Assembly (NCBI GenBank): GCA_021464415.1
Contig: JAKCWG010000860.1
Span: 62,001 to 126,000 of the forward strand
Direction of reading: 5' to 3'
DNA length: 64,000 nucleotides
From: Lonicera japonica
Lineage: Eukaryota > Streptophyta > Magnoliopsida > Dipsacales > Caprifoliaceae
A program made the translations under genes and the position numbers. How positions within the stretch are numbered: position 1 is the first letter of the stretch; every line of letters starts with the position of its first letter. The notes beneath the pieces are model-generated. The model was not told the origin of the DNA and did not search any database. It worked only from the letters and a program-made list of their open reading frames with translations. Positions 10,254-21,011 of this stretch are shown here, one piece after another.

Positions 10254-13200
10254 TGTAACACCCCGTTCATTCGTTTCCTCGTAGTTACTTTCAATCGTCC
10301 GCTTATTTCACCTCGGGTGGTGAAATTTTCATTCGCAGAGCCTCGTAATGTTCTATCACTCTTTATTGGTCATATTAGCCTCCTTCCACGCATGTGAGTG
10401 TTCGTTTAATGATTCGAGTGGTTCGGATTGAAACTGAGGCGATAATCGCGTATTTCGACTTTTCGCGATTCGTCAATTTCTGGCCAACTTTGAGAGGCCA
10501 TAACTTCTTCATCCGATATTCAAATGACATTCCATTTCCGACCACGTCTTTATTTCTTTTCCCTCTACGACTTTTGTGTTTGGGCCGAGTCGAGATCCAA
10601 TTGTTTCGAGGTCCGTTTTGAGCTCAAAAAGTCATTTGCTGTTGCAGTGACCTCCATGATTGATCATGGAAGGCCATGATCGATCATGGTCCTCCAGAGG
10701 AGTTCCAAAAGCTTTCATGATCGATCATGGGGGGATCGATCATGGTTCACCTGTAAGTCGGTTTTGAGCGTTTTTAACCCCTTTTTAAGTCATTTAACAC
10801 CCCCACAACCCCACTTTCGAGCACCCAACATAGAGAGCGAATAAGGGAGAGTCTAGAGAGCTCTAAAGAGAGAGACTAGATATTATACACATCTCTCATC
10901 CCCCATCTAAGAGTTGAGTCCCGAATCGCTTTCTCCTCCACTATTCATCATCTTTCCCACCTTCTTCTTTCGTTAGAGCTTGCGTTGGAGTTTGGCTACT
11001 GCTTCTATGCTTTATCAACTTGCGGATTCGGCTTGTCTAAGGTGGGAACACTAGTATAAAAACTTGTTTTCCAATGTTTGATTGATGAATTAGAGTCTTG
11101 CACTCAAATTGGGGATTTTGATCAAAAGCACGTCTTGTTTGCATCTCCTGGGGTTTAGACTAGATAATTCTTAAATTAGTGATAGGTATTGATATATTAT
11201 CACTCCTACAACATGATTGATCATCTAGTTTCATGATTTAGCAAGCATTCCTAGAGATTCATGTGAAAATTGCTTTGTAGTTACCCGTATGACTTATAAA
11301 TAGGGGTTTTTAGGTCTTGTGCTTATAGATGGACGATTATGGGATTATTAATGATAGGCTTGCGTAAATTTGTCACTAGTGGTGATTATAGAACATTATT
11401 GATAGTGTCTGCACGTAAAAGTCGCTAGGGCGGACTGATACGCAATAACCCTTAAGCTTAGCACCTCGTATGGAATAAGGTTAGCATTAGTAATGAAAGT
11501 ACAACCCTATTATACTCTAGCAACATAGAGAACATACGTTGGTGGGGTATGGATTGCTCCGGTCATGTATATGAACATCTAGGCGAGTTGTACTATATGC
11601 CGGTGGACTAGAGGCATACTAATGAATACTTGGCTTGATAGGATGACGTGAGTATCATCATGGAACATATACGGCCTTAATTTGATACATATAGAACATA
11701 ATGAGATATATGGCACTACTAGTGAACCAATTGGCCTTATAATGAGAATAATCACGTGACGATAATTGTATGGAGTATACGAGTGATGAATACGCTTGTA
11801 GAAATGATTAACGATGATGTTAATGTTGATAAATGGACAGTGGGGGATTGTATGATTATATATATAATGATGAGCCATATGTGTGATGTATGATTGATGA
11901 TGATGATGATGATATTCACTGTGGGAAATGAATAAATGTGATGTATGTTACTGTGATCACACATATGGGCTGGATATGATTGACCGAGCATCGGGTGGCT
12001 CCCGATGACTCGAAGGAGGGCCGCCTATTGCCGCCCATGGGTGAAAAGGCCCTAAACCGTGCATGGAAAAAATGAAGTCGGTGACTCGGTCGGTGGTTGT
12101 GTGTGTCCACAAAGGAGAGCCCACTCTTTGTATTTTGCCTTCCCACAGGACTATGTGTTCTGGGTTCGATGAGTTTTCCTGGCAAGCGGAGTAGGTCTCG
12201 TGTGCCACTACTTACCCAAATGGTGAGTTTTTTGGGAAATGTTTAGGCTACTAATGGTCATCACCCTGCTAGGGTATCGCATGGTGTAGTTCCTTCCAGA
12301 GTGTCGATGTAGTTTGTATGAGGCGTTCTCCTTGTTAACTATTCGGAGTGTTATTCCTGGAAAAATGTCTTGAGGGTTATCTCTGAATGACTTACTTGGA
12401 GAACCAAGTCCCTGAACCACTCCCCACTCGAAGGAGACATGGATAAAAGCCTCGGAGCCTTCGGGATCTGTTGCTTTGGGCCTAGACGACCGCAGGGAGA
12501 AACTGAGGCACTATATTGGAGATATGATACGGATCGATGTGTTGTGGATGTGCATTACTTATATTATCATTATTATTGTATTGTATCATATCTTTTATGG
12601 CATGGTTGATTATATATTGCCTCGGACGAGTGTACCTTTATTAAAAACAATGATACAAACACTATCGTAAAGAACATAATATACATAGGACAACGTTGGC
12701 CAATCATAATGTACTAACAGATAAAGTGGAAAGCATTGTTAGCTAATGGCAATAGAAACCTGGTATACGAATGTGAGTACGTGGTTTGGTTATGAGGACG
12801 AAATAGTGATAAAGCCTTGTAGGTGGCCAAGTATGGAATACATAACGTACTATAATTAAAGAGAAAACAATAGATACTTGGCCAATTGTCACAACTTACG
12901 GTATAGGTAATGAATAGCATAGTATAGCCTTGAGTTATACTTGAGAACGTATTCAAGTAGGTTTATATCCACGATTCCCTAATAATGTGAGATCGACTTA
13001 GGGTATTCCATGGGAAGTCTAGGGACGGATTAGATTGATCGAATAGCTAACTTCCGGGTGACTAGGATAGGATTCCTAGTGGGATTTGCATGCACGGGTG
13101 TGTGAGTTGCATTGCATTGCTTGGTTTTCAAATGACTGCATTAACGTAAAACATCTATTTTTTATATAAAACCTATATAGTTCCCACTGAGCCCGGATTT

Positions 13201-13657
13201 GGCTCACCCCGTTTTCTAAACAGTTTTGCAGGTTAAGCATCGGGGATTGGCGCATGGTCTATGAGTCTAGTAGCCTCTGATGTCCTATAAATTTTGTAGT
13301 CCTTAAACCAAGGTCTTGGTTGTATATAATCTTTTGTTGTATTAAACTCTTTGTAATTATGTATGGACTTTATAATTATTTTGGGTAATGGACTATGGAT
13401 TTGTATAAACGGTTTTTTTATATATATGTGGAGTTGAACGTGATTGTGTTTGTGTGAATGTACTTTTCGAACCTCACGGGTTTGGATTTTATTTAAATAA
13501 ACTCCACATACCGAGTTTTTGTAAAACGAGACTTTTTATTTAAGAAAAGTTTTTAAAAGTTGTGTTTTTTATATTTTAAACCCGCTGTCGCGTACAGCAG
13601 CCGTGATTAACCTGGTCCCGGAGGTGAAAACCTCATAACGGGATTTGGGGCGTCACA
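10254..13657 (+). repeat. 3' LTR of the Tekay-like element
   Basis: 3404 bp, from tgtaacaccccg to gggcgtcaca. It is colinear with 5213-8642, with scattered substitutions and small indels, mostly C/T and A/G differences. The palindrome cluster is at about 10653-10745. It is followed at 13658-13662 by the CCAGC duplication. Confidence 0.93.
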
Positions 13658-13888
13658 CCAGCTATCCTCCTTTGAGAGTCTTCCCAATCGAAGAGTAAGA
13701 GACGTTTGCATACTTGAAACAACTTGGTCACTGCGTGTGGTCATCATAATTCTGCTTCCAGTGGAACCACCTAGTTCTAACAAAGCATTTATTAGGGTTT
13801 CCTATTTACTTGCATCATGACTCCATACGTTGTCCAACACAAGTAAATACCTTTTTCCTTCCAAATTTTTCATAAGTTTTTTTCCCCA
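13658..13888 (-). pseudogene. NBS-LRR pseudogene, displaced NB-ARC segment (kinase-2 to RNBS-C)
   Basis: Minus-strand translation gives KRYLLVLDNVW (kinase-2 motif; the usual second Asp of LDDVW is Asn), then TAG at 13802-13804, then GSRIMMTTRS (RNBS-B) and LSKEDSW (start of RNBS-C). The frame runs into the target duplication and would continue with TIFKIRAF at 5207 downward, so this is the 5' continuation of the pseudogene at 2617-5212. No P-loop, RNBS-A or coiled-coil exon is present. At about 13888 the sequence changes abruptly into copia integrase. The receptor therefore lost its N-terminal half before or during the copia rearrangement. Confidence 0.9.
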
Positions 13889-14068
13889 GGGAGGAAGATT
13901 GGACACGGTAGGAGCCGAGAAAATTTTTGTTAGCACTTTGAAGGGTGTCTGACAATCAAGTGTAGTGGAGGGGATGCGGTTTACCAAATAAGCAGCCGAA
14001 GACAGTGCTTTGCCCCAATATGAGGTTAGTGTTTTTGCGCCAATCAATGATGCCCGAACTATTTCCAA
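13802..14068 (-). pseudogene. Chimeric open frame: copia integrase tail joined in frame to NB-ARC
   Basis: An 88-codon open frame starts in the copia integrase core (ASLIGAKTLTSYWGKAL, AAYLVNRIPS) and crosses, without a stop, into the NB-ARC kinase-2 region (LEGKRYLLVLDNVW). It ends at the TAG of the NBS-LRR relic. The junction lies close to 13885-13890. The in-frame join is probably chance. It shows that the copia 3' half and the receptor's N-terminal half were lost together. A product is not expected to be functional. Confidence 0.75.
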
Positions 14069-14342
14069 TAAATGACAATTTTTTCGTTTGGCAACCCCAT
14101 TTTGTTGGGGAATATTAGGACATGTAGTCTGATGAAAATTTTTATGAAATTTGAAGTATGCCTGTAACTGATACTCATATATTCAGCACCATTGTCACTT
14201 CGGAGTATTTGAATAGTAGTGTTATATATTGTGTACGGATCTTTTTATGGAATCCTTGGAACAAACTACTAACTTCACTTTTTGATTTCATAGGACAAAC
14301 CCACATCATTCGAGTGCAATCATCAATAAACGTGACAAACCA

Positions 14343-14627
14343 TCATATACCACTTAAAGAAGAAATGTGAGAAGCACCCCATACATCAGAATGAATAATC
14401 ATAAATGGAACTGAACTTTTATTTAATGAAGGTTTAAAGAAAGTACGATGACTTTTAGCCAGTTCACAAATCTCACAATGAAAAATAGAAGAATCAGCTT
14501 TATTAACTAAACTGGGAAATAGTTTCTTTAAGTAACCAAATGATGCGTATCCTAACCGATGGTGCCATAACCAAAGTTCATTGGCAATCTTATTTTCAGT
14601 GGTACTAGTGTTTAAGGCCTTGTGCAA
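14343..14627 (-). pseudogene. Copia GAG-pre-integrase domain fragment
   Basis: The minus-strand frame contains LWHHRLGYASFGYLKKL (the conserved LWHxRLGH-type zinc-binding segment; the final His of the LGH triplet is Tyr), CEICELAKSHR (CxxC pair of the integrase HHCC zinc domain) and IHSDVWG (start of the integrase catalytic core, with the first Asp of the DDE triad). The frame then shifts, and integrase-like sequence continues toward 13889. Confidence 0.85.
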
Positions 14628-15386
14628 ATGATATGTGTTGTTTAATTCCAGGTCTAGTTAATATAATTTTTCGCGCCTAACGCCACAACCAATCGTTTTA
14701 TTCGTCTAAATGTCCTTAAAAACACAATGAGAAGGCCAAAATATGACAATACAGTGTAAGGCATTAGTTATTTGAGCAACATATAATAGATTATAATCTA
14801 AGGATGGTACTACTAAGACGGAGCTTAGGTTCAGGGTATCCGATAGATTAACTAATCATTTTCCTACTACAGGAACTAGAGCACCATTGGCTGTAGAAAC
14901 AAAGGTCTGAGAGGATGGGATTAAGGGATTAATCATTTTTGAATTAGATGTCATATGATCAGTGGCACTAGAATCAATTACCCATGTATTATTCAAAACA
15001 AAGACAGAATGTAAAGCCATACTTGATGTACCTGTGGTGGTGAGTAAGCTTGAGGCCTGTTTGTTACCTCCTTCTGTGGTCTCACATGTTTTGCAATTGC
15101 GAGAATCCTTCCACCAATCAAGATAGCCAATGATTTTATAGCAACCCTTTTTCGAGTGTCCGGTAAGTCCACAGACAGAGCATGGGGGGTATTTAGAGGT
15201 CGAGCCCCGAGAGTCATTTGGCCAGTTACCAGATCATTTATCTGAATTTTGCCAATTGGAATTGGAGGGGGGTTAATTACGGGCTACCATAGCTACAGTG
15301 TCTGTTGCGGGGTTCATTGTTTGTCGTCGAAGAGCTTCTCGACGAATCAGAGCATATACTTCTTCTAGTTCTGGAACCGGATCCTT

Positions 15387-15989
15387 TCACAAAATCTCAC
15401 CCTGAACCTGTTCAAGTTCATTATCTAGTCCGGCAAGAAAAATGTGGACCCTTAAGCGTTGAATCGATCTCCTGTATGACTCCACATCATTAAGGCTTTC
15501 CATAACTATTTTATCACGGTGGTCCAACTCACTGAATATCTCTGTCAGCTCCCTATAAAATTTAGAGATTGATCTCCCACCATGTTTAGCAAAGAAGGCT
15601 CGTTGGTTTAAAGAAAAAACTTGTAGCTCATTAGCCCCGTCATGAAATATCTTAGACTGTGATTTCCAGATTTCGCGAGCTGTAGGAATGCGAATGTAAC
15701 GTTTTATGATTTCTGGTATCATTGACATTAAGAGCCAGCGTTTTACCCGTTGGTTATTAGGGTACCATTTATCGAATTCTGGTGTATCTTCCTTCGAAAT
15801 TAGGTTTGAACCCTGAATAAAGGAGAATTTATGTTTCTCTGCGATGTGCATCTCCATGAGTTGAGACCATATATCATAGTTGGTCTCATCTAGTAGAAGG
15901 CCAATATTGAATGAGGAGCCCTCAGTTTGAATGATGAGAGGAGAATCTTTTGTGGATGATCCAGTTATAGTAGTGGGGTCGAAAGCCAT
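15387..15989 (-). CDS. Copia Gag polyprotein (UBN2/retrotran_gag type), partial
   Basis: A 200-codon uninterrupted frame with the usual copia Gag features: an N-terminal segment ending in LLLDETNYDIWSQLM (the NYxxWS motif), then IWKSQSKIF, then FYRELTEIFSELD and LAGLDNELEQVQGEIL (the FLxGLxxxxxxVRxxIL block). It starts at ATG 15987-15989, downstream (on this strand) of the primer site and leader. The capsid-like part is intact. The knuckle and enzyme parts that should follow carry stops. It would coat element RNA in cytoplasmic particles if expressed, but the element cannot complete a cycle. Confidence 0.85.
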   Translation of the reverse strand: MAFDPTTITGSSTKDSPLIIQTEGSSFNIGLLLDETNYDIWSQLMEMHIAEKHKFSFIQGSNLISKEDTPEFDKWYPNNQRVKRWLLMSMIPEIIKRYIRIPTAREIWKSQSKIFHDGANELQVFSLNQRAFFAKHGGRSISKFYRELTEIFSELDHRDKIVMESLNDVESYRRSIQRLRVHIFLAGLDNELEQVQGEIL

Positions 15990-16082
15990 TGAGTGAGATT
16001 GAATACCTGATAATCGAGATCGAATCTGGAAATTCTGAGGCCGCGGCTGTGTTCAGAAGGGTTTCTGTTAGTCAACGGTCAA

Positions 16083-16185
16083 TGGACAAAGTGATGTGGC
16101 AGTAGGGCTGACGTGGGCAGGGTGACGTGGCAACTAACGTGGACAAGGTGATCTGGCAGTAGGGCTGACGGGGTAACTGACGTGG
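16083..16185. repeat. Short direct repeat in the copia leader
   Basis: The block gacaa-rgtgatstggcagtagggctgacg occurs at about 16083-16112 and again at about 16142-16170, with related gtgacgtggca pieces between. It lies in the untranslated leader of the copia element and is GC-richer than its surroundings. Confidence 0.6.
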
Positions 16186-16514
16186 CAGATGATGCAATGG
16201 CAGAGGCACGTGGACGAAGCACTGCGGGAGAGCTGTTTATACTAGCGACGCATGAGAGCGCGTGCGTGGGTGTATGGAGATGATTCAAACGGATTTTGAA
16301 TCGTCTATTGAAGACGAGGATGTTGGTGTAATTTTTGGTTTGATTGAGTGTCTGTACGCGATGGACGAGTGCACAGAAGTTTAATATGGTTGTGTATGTG
16401 TTGGTGGTTGCGGGTGTTGTAGGATAGGTTTAGGGTTTGTGATGGTGTTGTAGGGTGATATGTGGGTCATTTGCGTGGTGGTGGTGGGGCTGCTAGGGTT
16501 TTGTGATTGTGTTT

Positions 16515-16527
16515 CCCTCTGATACCA
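16515..16527 (-). promoter_or_regulatory. Primer binding site of the truncated copia element
   Basis: On the minus strand tggtatcagaggg lies immediately after the LTR end (cgtcaaca). It is complementary to initiator-Met tRNA. Confidence 0.85.
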
Positions 16528-16693
16528 TGTTGACGAATAGAGAGAGAATGAATTATATTTCTTGTCTTTGAATGAATACAAAGGTCCCTTTAAATAGGGG
16601 TAGAATGAGTTATACATGGGAGGAAAAATAATATCACGTGATTCTAGCAATCACATACCATATCTATACATACTTATAATAATTTGGTCAACA
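16528..16693 (-). repeat. 5' LTR of the truncated copia element
   Basis: 166 bp with inverted TGTTGAC...GTCAACA ends. The minus strand reads tgttgaccaaat... to ...ttcgtcaaca. A TATA-like tatttaaa lies before the gag side. Length and ends fit a small copia LTR. No partner LTR was found in the window. Confidence 0.85.
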
Positions 16694-16856
16694 GCACGGG
16701 TGAAAGTACCGGTGGAATAGCTGATCGCCATGTTCTATAACCAGCATGGAAATAAATATGATCTCTAGCCAAGAGATGTGATCCAATCAAACTTATAACA
16801 TCAATAGGAAAATTCTCCATGGATTTATCGATTGCTGTAATCTCAGTTTGTGTCAT
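16694..16856 (-). pseudogene. F-box protein gene stub, cut by the copia LTR
   Basis: From ATG 16854-16856 the minus strand encodes about 54 residues before running into the copia LTR. NFPIDVISLIGSHLL followed by RTWRSAIPPV matches the plant F-box pattern LPxDLxxxIxxRL...CKxWRS, the motif that binds SKP1 in SCF ubiquitin ligases. The usual Leu-Pro start is Phe-Pro here, and the Cys/Val before the Trp is changed. Everything after the F-box is lost: the sequence on the far side of the copia relic is NB-ARC, not F-box C-terminus. The stub is therefore a broken gene end, probably of the F-box/DUF295-like type. That subtype is a guess from the RTWRSAIP form. Confidence 0.65.
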
Positions 16857-17695
16857 CCCTACAAAAAGGCCAAGATCAAAAGTTTAGAAATCGTGAGGGC
16901 CAGATAAATATATATAATATTCTAGATCGAACAATGACTTAATGTATCATAAAGCTAAACAAAATCAGCTAGTTTTATGAAGCAAACTAGTATTCATGAG
17001 CAAACATCCAACAACATATCTAAATTTGATTGCCGAAAAGCTTTAGCTCCAGTTGCATTAGCCCTCACCTTCCGGTTGCATTGGCCACTTCTAATAGTCC
17101 TAACATGGAAGAGACTATTCTTTCTCTCTTTCCAAATACATATATATATATATATTGACGTATATTATGCAGTGGCAATCCATTACAGGTTGCGCAGGAA
17201 GCAAAGAAATAAAAAAAAAATAGAAGAGAAGAGAAGTGAAAAGTAGAACAAGCTCAATGGTGCTAATAATTCTAATTCTCGAAAACTATATTTCAATTGC
17301 CCAGAAAACTGCTTTTCCCCAATGGCGTACAAGCCTATTTATAGAGCTCAAAACCCATACTAATACTAATCCAACTTAGACTTGGAATTCTTAATTCCTA
17401 TGAATTAATATAATCCTTAATTTAGATTATATACCAATCCTAAACCTATGATGACTAGCACTAAAATAATAATAAAACTCAACTCCTAAATGTATTACGA
17501 CTAGAACTATTATATATATATATTTGATTGAATTTAGGGTGTGTTTGGATAAATAATTTGGAATTCTATTAAAATTGCAGTTCTATAGAAAGATTAACTA
17601 AATAATTTAGCTTTCGATAGGTAGTTTTTTTAAAACTACTGCACTCATCCCATGGAAAAAATAAAAGGAAGATAATAATAATAATAATAATAATA
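16857..17695. other. Intergenic, 5' flank of the F-box stub
   Basis: AT-rich, with a TA run at about 17140-17155 and a TAA/ATA microsatellite at 17672-17697. At 17531-17547 it contains aatttagggtgtgtttg, inverted with respect to 21001-21017. No gene recognised. Confidence 0.5.
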
Positions 17696-17703
17696 AGTAT
17701 GAG

Positions 17704-17774
17704 CAAAGGCGGAACCTGCGTGTGGCGAGGGGGGCGGTGGCCCCTCCTAAACTTAATTCCTGACTCCGCCTCTA
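17704..17774. mobile_element. 71-bp hAT-type mini-MITE
   Basis: Bounded by a perfect 8-bp duplication AGTATGAG (17696-17703 and 17775-17782). Ends are caaaggcgga and tccgcctcta, which are imperfect terminal inverted repeats of the CAGRGGCGGA type. GC-rich interior, no coding capacity. The 8-bp duplication is diagnostic of hAT transposases. Confidence 0.8.
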
Positions 17775-17782
17775 AGTATGAG

Positions 17783-18893
17783 TGATATAGAAATTACTTG
17801 TACATGATTAATATCTTGGATTGGTGAGCGTTGATGAGGAAGAAGGCCAGAGAGATAGAGAATTTAATTAATTAAGCCTTTTAAATTTGTTGAACATTAG
17901 TGCGGGGTTTTCATCATTATTTATATTATTATCATTACTTATTAGAAAAGAAATATTGGAAGGGATGGAGGAGTAATTTCTATTTCTATTGCTATTTGGA
18001 TTTCATTTTCTTTTTCCTTCTCAATTTGGTGATTATGTAGGCTTCTTAATAGATTGGATATGGGCCGGATACTAATGTATATTCAAACTCAATTCGATTT
18101 ATAGAATAAAAAAAAAATTATATTGATTTGATTAAGAAACTTATTGTAATCCTAACAAAAAGAGACTTAAACCTTCCCAATCTTTATATATATATTGGAC
18201 ATATTAGGATCCGATCCTTGAGTTTGAAATTTTTTAAGATGGATCCACAACTAGAACTTTTTTAAAAAAAAACCAACCCAATACTCCAGTTTTACCTAGA
18301 AATACATCTTTTAAAAAAAATCGAGAACTAAATCTTAAAAGTTTACAAACTCACGTGACTAGATACTAGAAGCCCCATATATATTTGATTGATAGAAAAA
18401 AAAAATTCTCAAATTTCTGTCTTGGCAGCTGAAGGCAATTTTTCTCAAAATTACTTTTTTCCTAATCACCAAATTTGCTGAACTTCTAAATCAACCCAAT
18501 ACTCCAGTTTATAATTTTTATTCATAAATATATATTTACTCCGCTTTACAGTTGAATTCCTCCTTAGAACTGCACACAAATTTTTATTTTTATTTTTTTA
18601 AATAAAAAAGCATTCATGCATATAAATAACATGGAAAAGATGAATGAACTATTAATAATAAAAGATTGAGAATTTACCAGTACAGAGGGAAGAGCGGAGG
18701 AGGATTAATATTTTGGAATCGGAATTTATGTGATTTTTGGGGAAGAAGAGAATGAATGAGTGAGTTTCAATTCGGTACGTAATTAATATATTTATTTGAA
18801 GGAATGGAGTATTATTCTGTTAAATTTCTAGTTAGATTCGGAATTCCTTTTCCTTTTTTTTTTTATTCTATTCAGTTTCCTTCTTTAATGCTA
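17783..18893. other. Intergenic
   Basis: AT-rich DNA with homopolymer A and T runs. No coding or repeat structure beyond short microsatellites was recognised. 18892-18893 is the TA target of the following Stowaway element. Confidence 0.5.
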
Positions 18894-19145
18894 CTCCCTC
18901 CGTCCCAAATTGCTAGACCCTCTTTCTTTTTTTGGATGTCTCAAAATAAATGTCCATTTTCCATAAAAGGTAAATACATACCTATTTTGCCCTTTTGTAC
19001 TTTCACTTTTTAAGCTAAAGTTTTGAATAAAAAAAAGGGTAAAAAGGGAAAGTCAATATAAATTAAGCAAAAAAGTGCAATGATAATGTTGGGTCCTTAA
19101 TAAGTTGGATTTCCCAAAAGGACCAGCAATTTAGGACGGAGGGAG
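18894..19145. mobile_element. Stowaway MITE (Tc1/mariner type), 252 bp
   Basis: Terminal inverted repeats ctccctccgtcc / ggacggagggag, flanked on both sides by the dinucleotide TA. These are the canonical ends and target of plant Stowaway elements. AT-rich interior with no frame. Mobilised in trans by mariner-like transposases. Confidence 0.95.
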
Positions 19146-19147
19146 TA

Positions 19148-20886
19148 TAAATATGTAAATATATAATTTACTATAATTATTCACTGTAGTTAGGGTTTAA
19201 ACCCCTCCTCCAAACCATTTTTAATTAGTATTAAAATATATATTTTGAACCACGGTTAGCCTTAAGCCGGTAATGAATTATGAGTTTAGTTTGAATATAT
19301 AAGAAGAGTTTTATTAGAGCGAAGTTTAATTTCAAATATGCATAAAGTAATTTGGGTTGAATGTGTACAACAATTGACAGGCTCAGGTGTAAACTTAATC
19401 ACAATTTCTATTAATTACTTTATATTTACGAAAAATTTTATTTTATTTTTTTTTGTTCAATAAATAAAAGATCACAATTCAAAATGTGGGACGTAAAAAT
19501 TAGGCATGACTAAGCCCACCTTAGAAAATCCGTATTATGATCGGCCCATAGTTCATAATCCTTAGGCCCATCATTACAGGTAAGAAATTGCCCAACCAAG
19601 TAAGATACTTTCATATAACTCTCGACCATTATCTGGCTACTTAGTCGGCCAACATGCAGAGAATAGCTGTGTTGGAAGATAAGTGATGGGAAATAATCAC
19701 TTGTAAAAATATGAATACAGTTAAATGGTTCTTATCTTGAAGTAGTGCTCAAGTGTATACTTTTTGTGCTTGACTTGCCAAATTAGAAAGACGGATAGGA
19801 TTATTTTATTCCATCCAGATAGGATAAAACAATCACACCTCTTATTAGTTGGGATTCGTCAATCCCTTTCTCGGTAATAAAAAAATTTAGTGGGATAAAT
19901 AATCCTCCTCGATATTTAATTCCGACAAACACCAAATATGAAATAAGATAAAGTTATCATATCACACCTTCTTATCATGCGCATCAAACGCAACCTTATA
20001 TAGTTATTTTCATATTCCACCAACCCTAATGTAATCCTATATATATACATATGAATAATAAGGGAAAACTTACAACTAGGAAATTAATTATCTCCCCTCT
20101 ACATTCACTTCCACACAATCTCCTTCTTCCTTTAGCAAAACTCTAAACTCTCTGCAATTGTATTATCCTTTTTGAACTTCCAAGCTAATATATTCAACAC
20201 ACACCAGGGATAATGTACTACTAGATTGGGAATTAAAACCACCGGCGGAACCTACTCATAAACAAATATGGTCTTCATTTTACCTTTTGCTCACTTTTTC
20301 ATTGCTGGTTTATATTGCTCATCTTCATCATCTATATTTAATTAGGTTTAATTAACTTTTAACCACCCATGCAAAATTTAATATGATATTTTATTTTAGT
20401 GCCCCGTTGATTAAAGTATTTTCATGAAGATCAACTCCTGCAGTCATTATTTCACCAGCATTAGCATTTTTGTTTTACCATAAAAAATTTGGATAAGCTC
20501 AAATTTAAAATAGGAAAAAGGTGTTTTACAAATTTTGGGTGTGACTTTGTTATAAAAAAAAGAAAAGAAAAAAAGAGAGAAGCAATAAAAATAAAACCAC
20601 AATCAAACTCAAATTAAAGGAAAGATGTGAAGAAGAGTTTAAATGCGTGACTGGGCCAATCGATACGTGAAGAATTAAATATGTGAAATCTGACCAGTTA
20701 ATTTTCAATTGTGGATAACTAAATTAATTTGAACGGTTCTTTTTAAAATAAATGCTCCAAATTAGTTAAATAATTAAATTTGGAATTCTAATAGAATTTT
20801 AAACGATTAGAACATACATTCTAAACAATGATATCAGAATGTTATGGCATTGTAATTCTAAGAATTACAATTTTGTAGCATTACAA
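19148..20886. other. Intergenic
   Basis: No gene-like frame. Contains purine-rich tracts (about 20550-20620) and several decayed MITE-like ends. Nothing could be assigned with confidence. Confidence 0.45.
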
Positions 20887-21011
20887 TTCTAATAGGATTC
20901 TAAAACTATATAATCAAACACACCCTTCTAAGAATTACAATTTTAAAACTATGTAATCAAACACACCCTTCTAAGAATTACAATTTTAAAACTGTGTAAT
21001 CAAACACACCC
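20887..21011. repeat. 43-bp tandem repeat, about three units
   Basis: Units at 20926-20968 and 20969-21011 differ at one visible position (actatg/actgtg). A shorter, more diverged unit precedes them at 20887-20925. Each unit ends atcaaacacaccc, which resembles the terminus of plant MITEs, so the array may be an expanded MITE end. Confidence 0.85.

Larger units (their letters stand above)
5213..13657 (+). mobile_element. Non-autonomous Ty3/gypsy (Tekay/Del-like) LTR retrotransposon, complete
   Basis: A full element of 8445 bp: 5' LTR 5213-8642, internal 8643-10253, 3' LTR 10254-13657, flanked by perfect 5-bp CCAGC duplications. LTRs have TG...CA ends. The primer site tggtatcagagg follows the 5' LTR after three bases (initiator-Met tRNA type). 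A purine-rich tract (aaggacgggagg) precedes the 3' LTR. The 1.6-kb interior holds only a short gag with a CCHC knuckle and a trace of the chromovirus tail (NFEDE-like codons near 10219). Protease, RT, RNase H and integrase are absent. Long LTRs, the TGTAACACCCC start and the FEDE-like end point to the Tekay/Del chromovirus lineage. It could have moved only with proteins supplied by another element. About 15 differences are seen between the first 200 bases of the two LTRs. It interrupts the NB-ARC domain of the NBS-LRR gene. Confidence 0.93.
13889..16693 (-). mobile_element. Truncated Ty1/copia element (5' LTR, gag, pre-integrase, partial integrase)
   Basis: Reading on the minus strand from 16693: a 166-bp 5' LTR (16528-16693), a primer site (16515-16527), an untranslated leader with a short repeat (16083-16185), Gag (15989-15387), a zinc-knuckle/protease zone with stops (about 15250-14650), the GAG-pre-integrase domain (14627-14343), and integrase up to about 13889. 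The rest of integrase, RT, RNase H and the 3' LTR are missing. The element ends directly on NB-ARC sequence at one side and on an F-box fragment at the other. With one end lost no target duplication can be expected. Confidence 0.88.
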
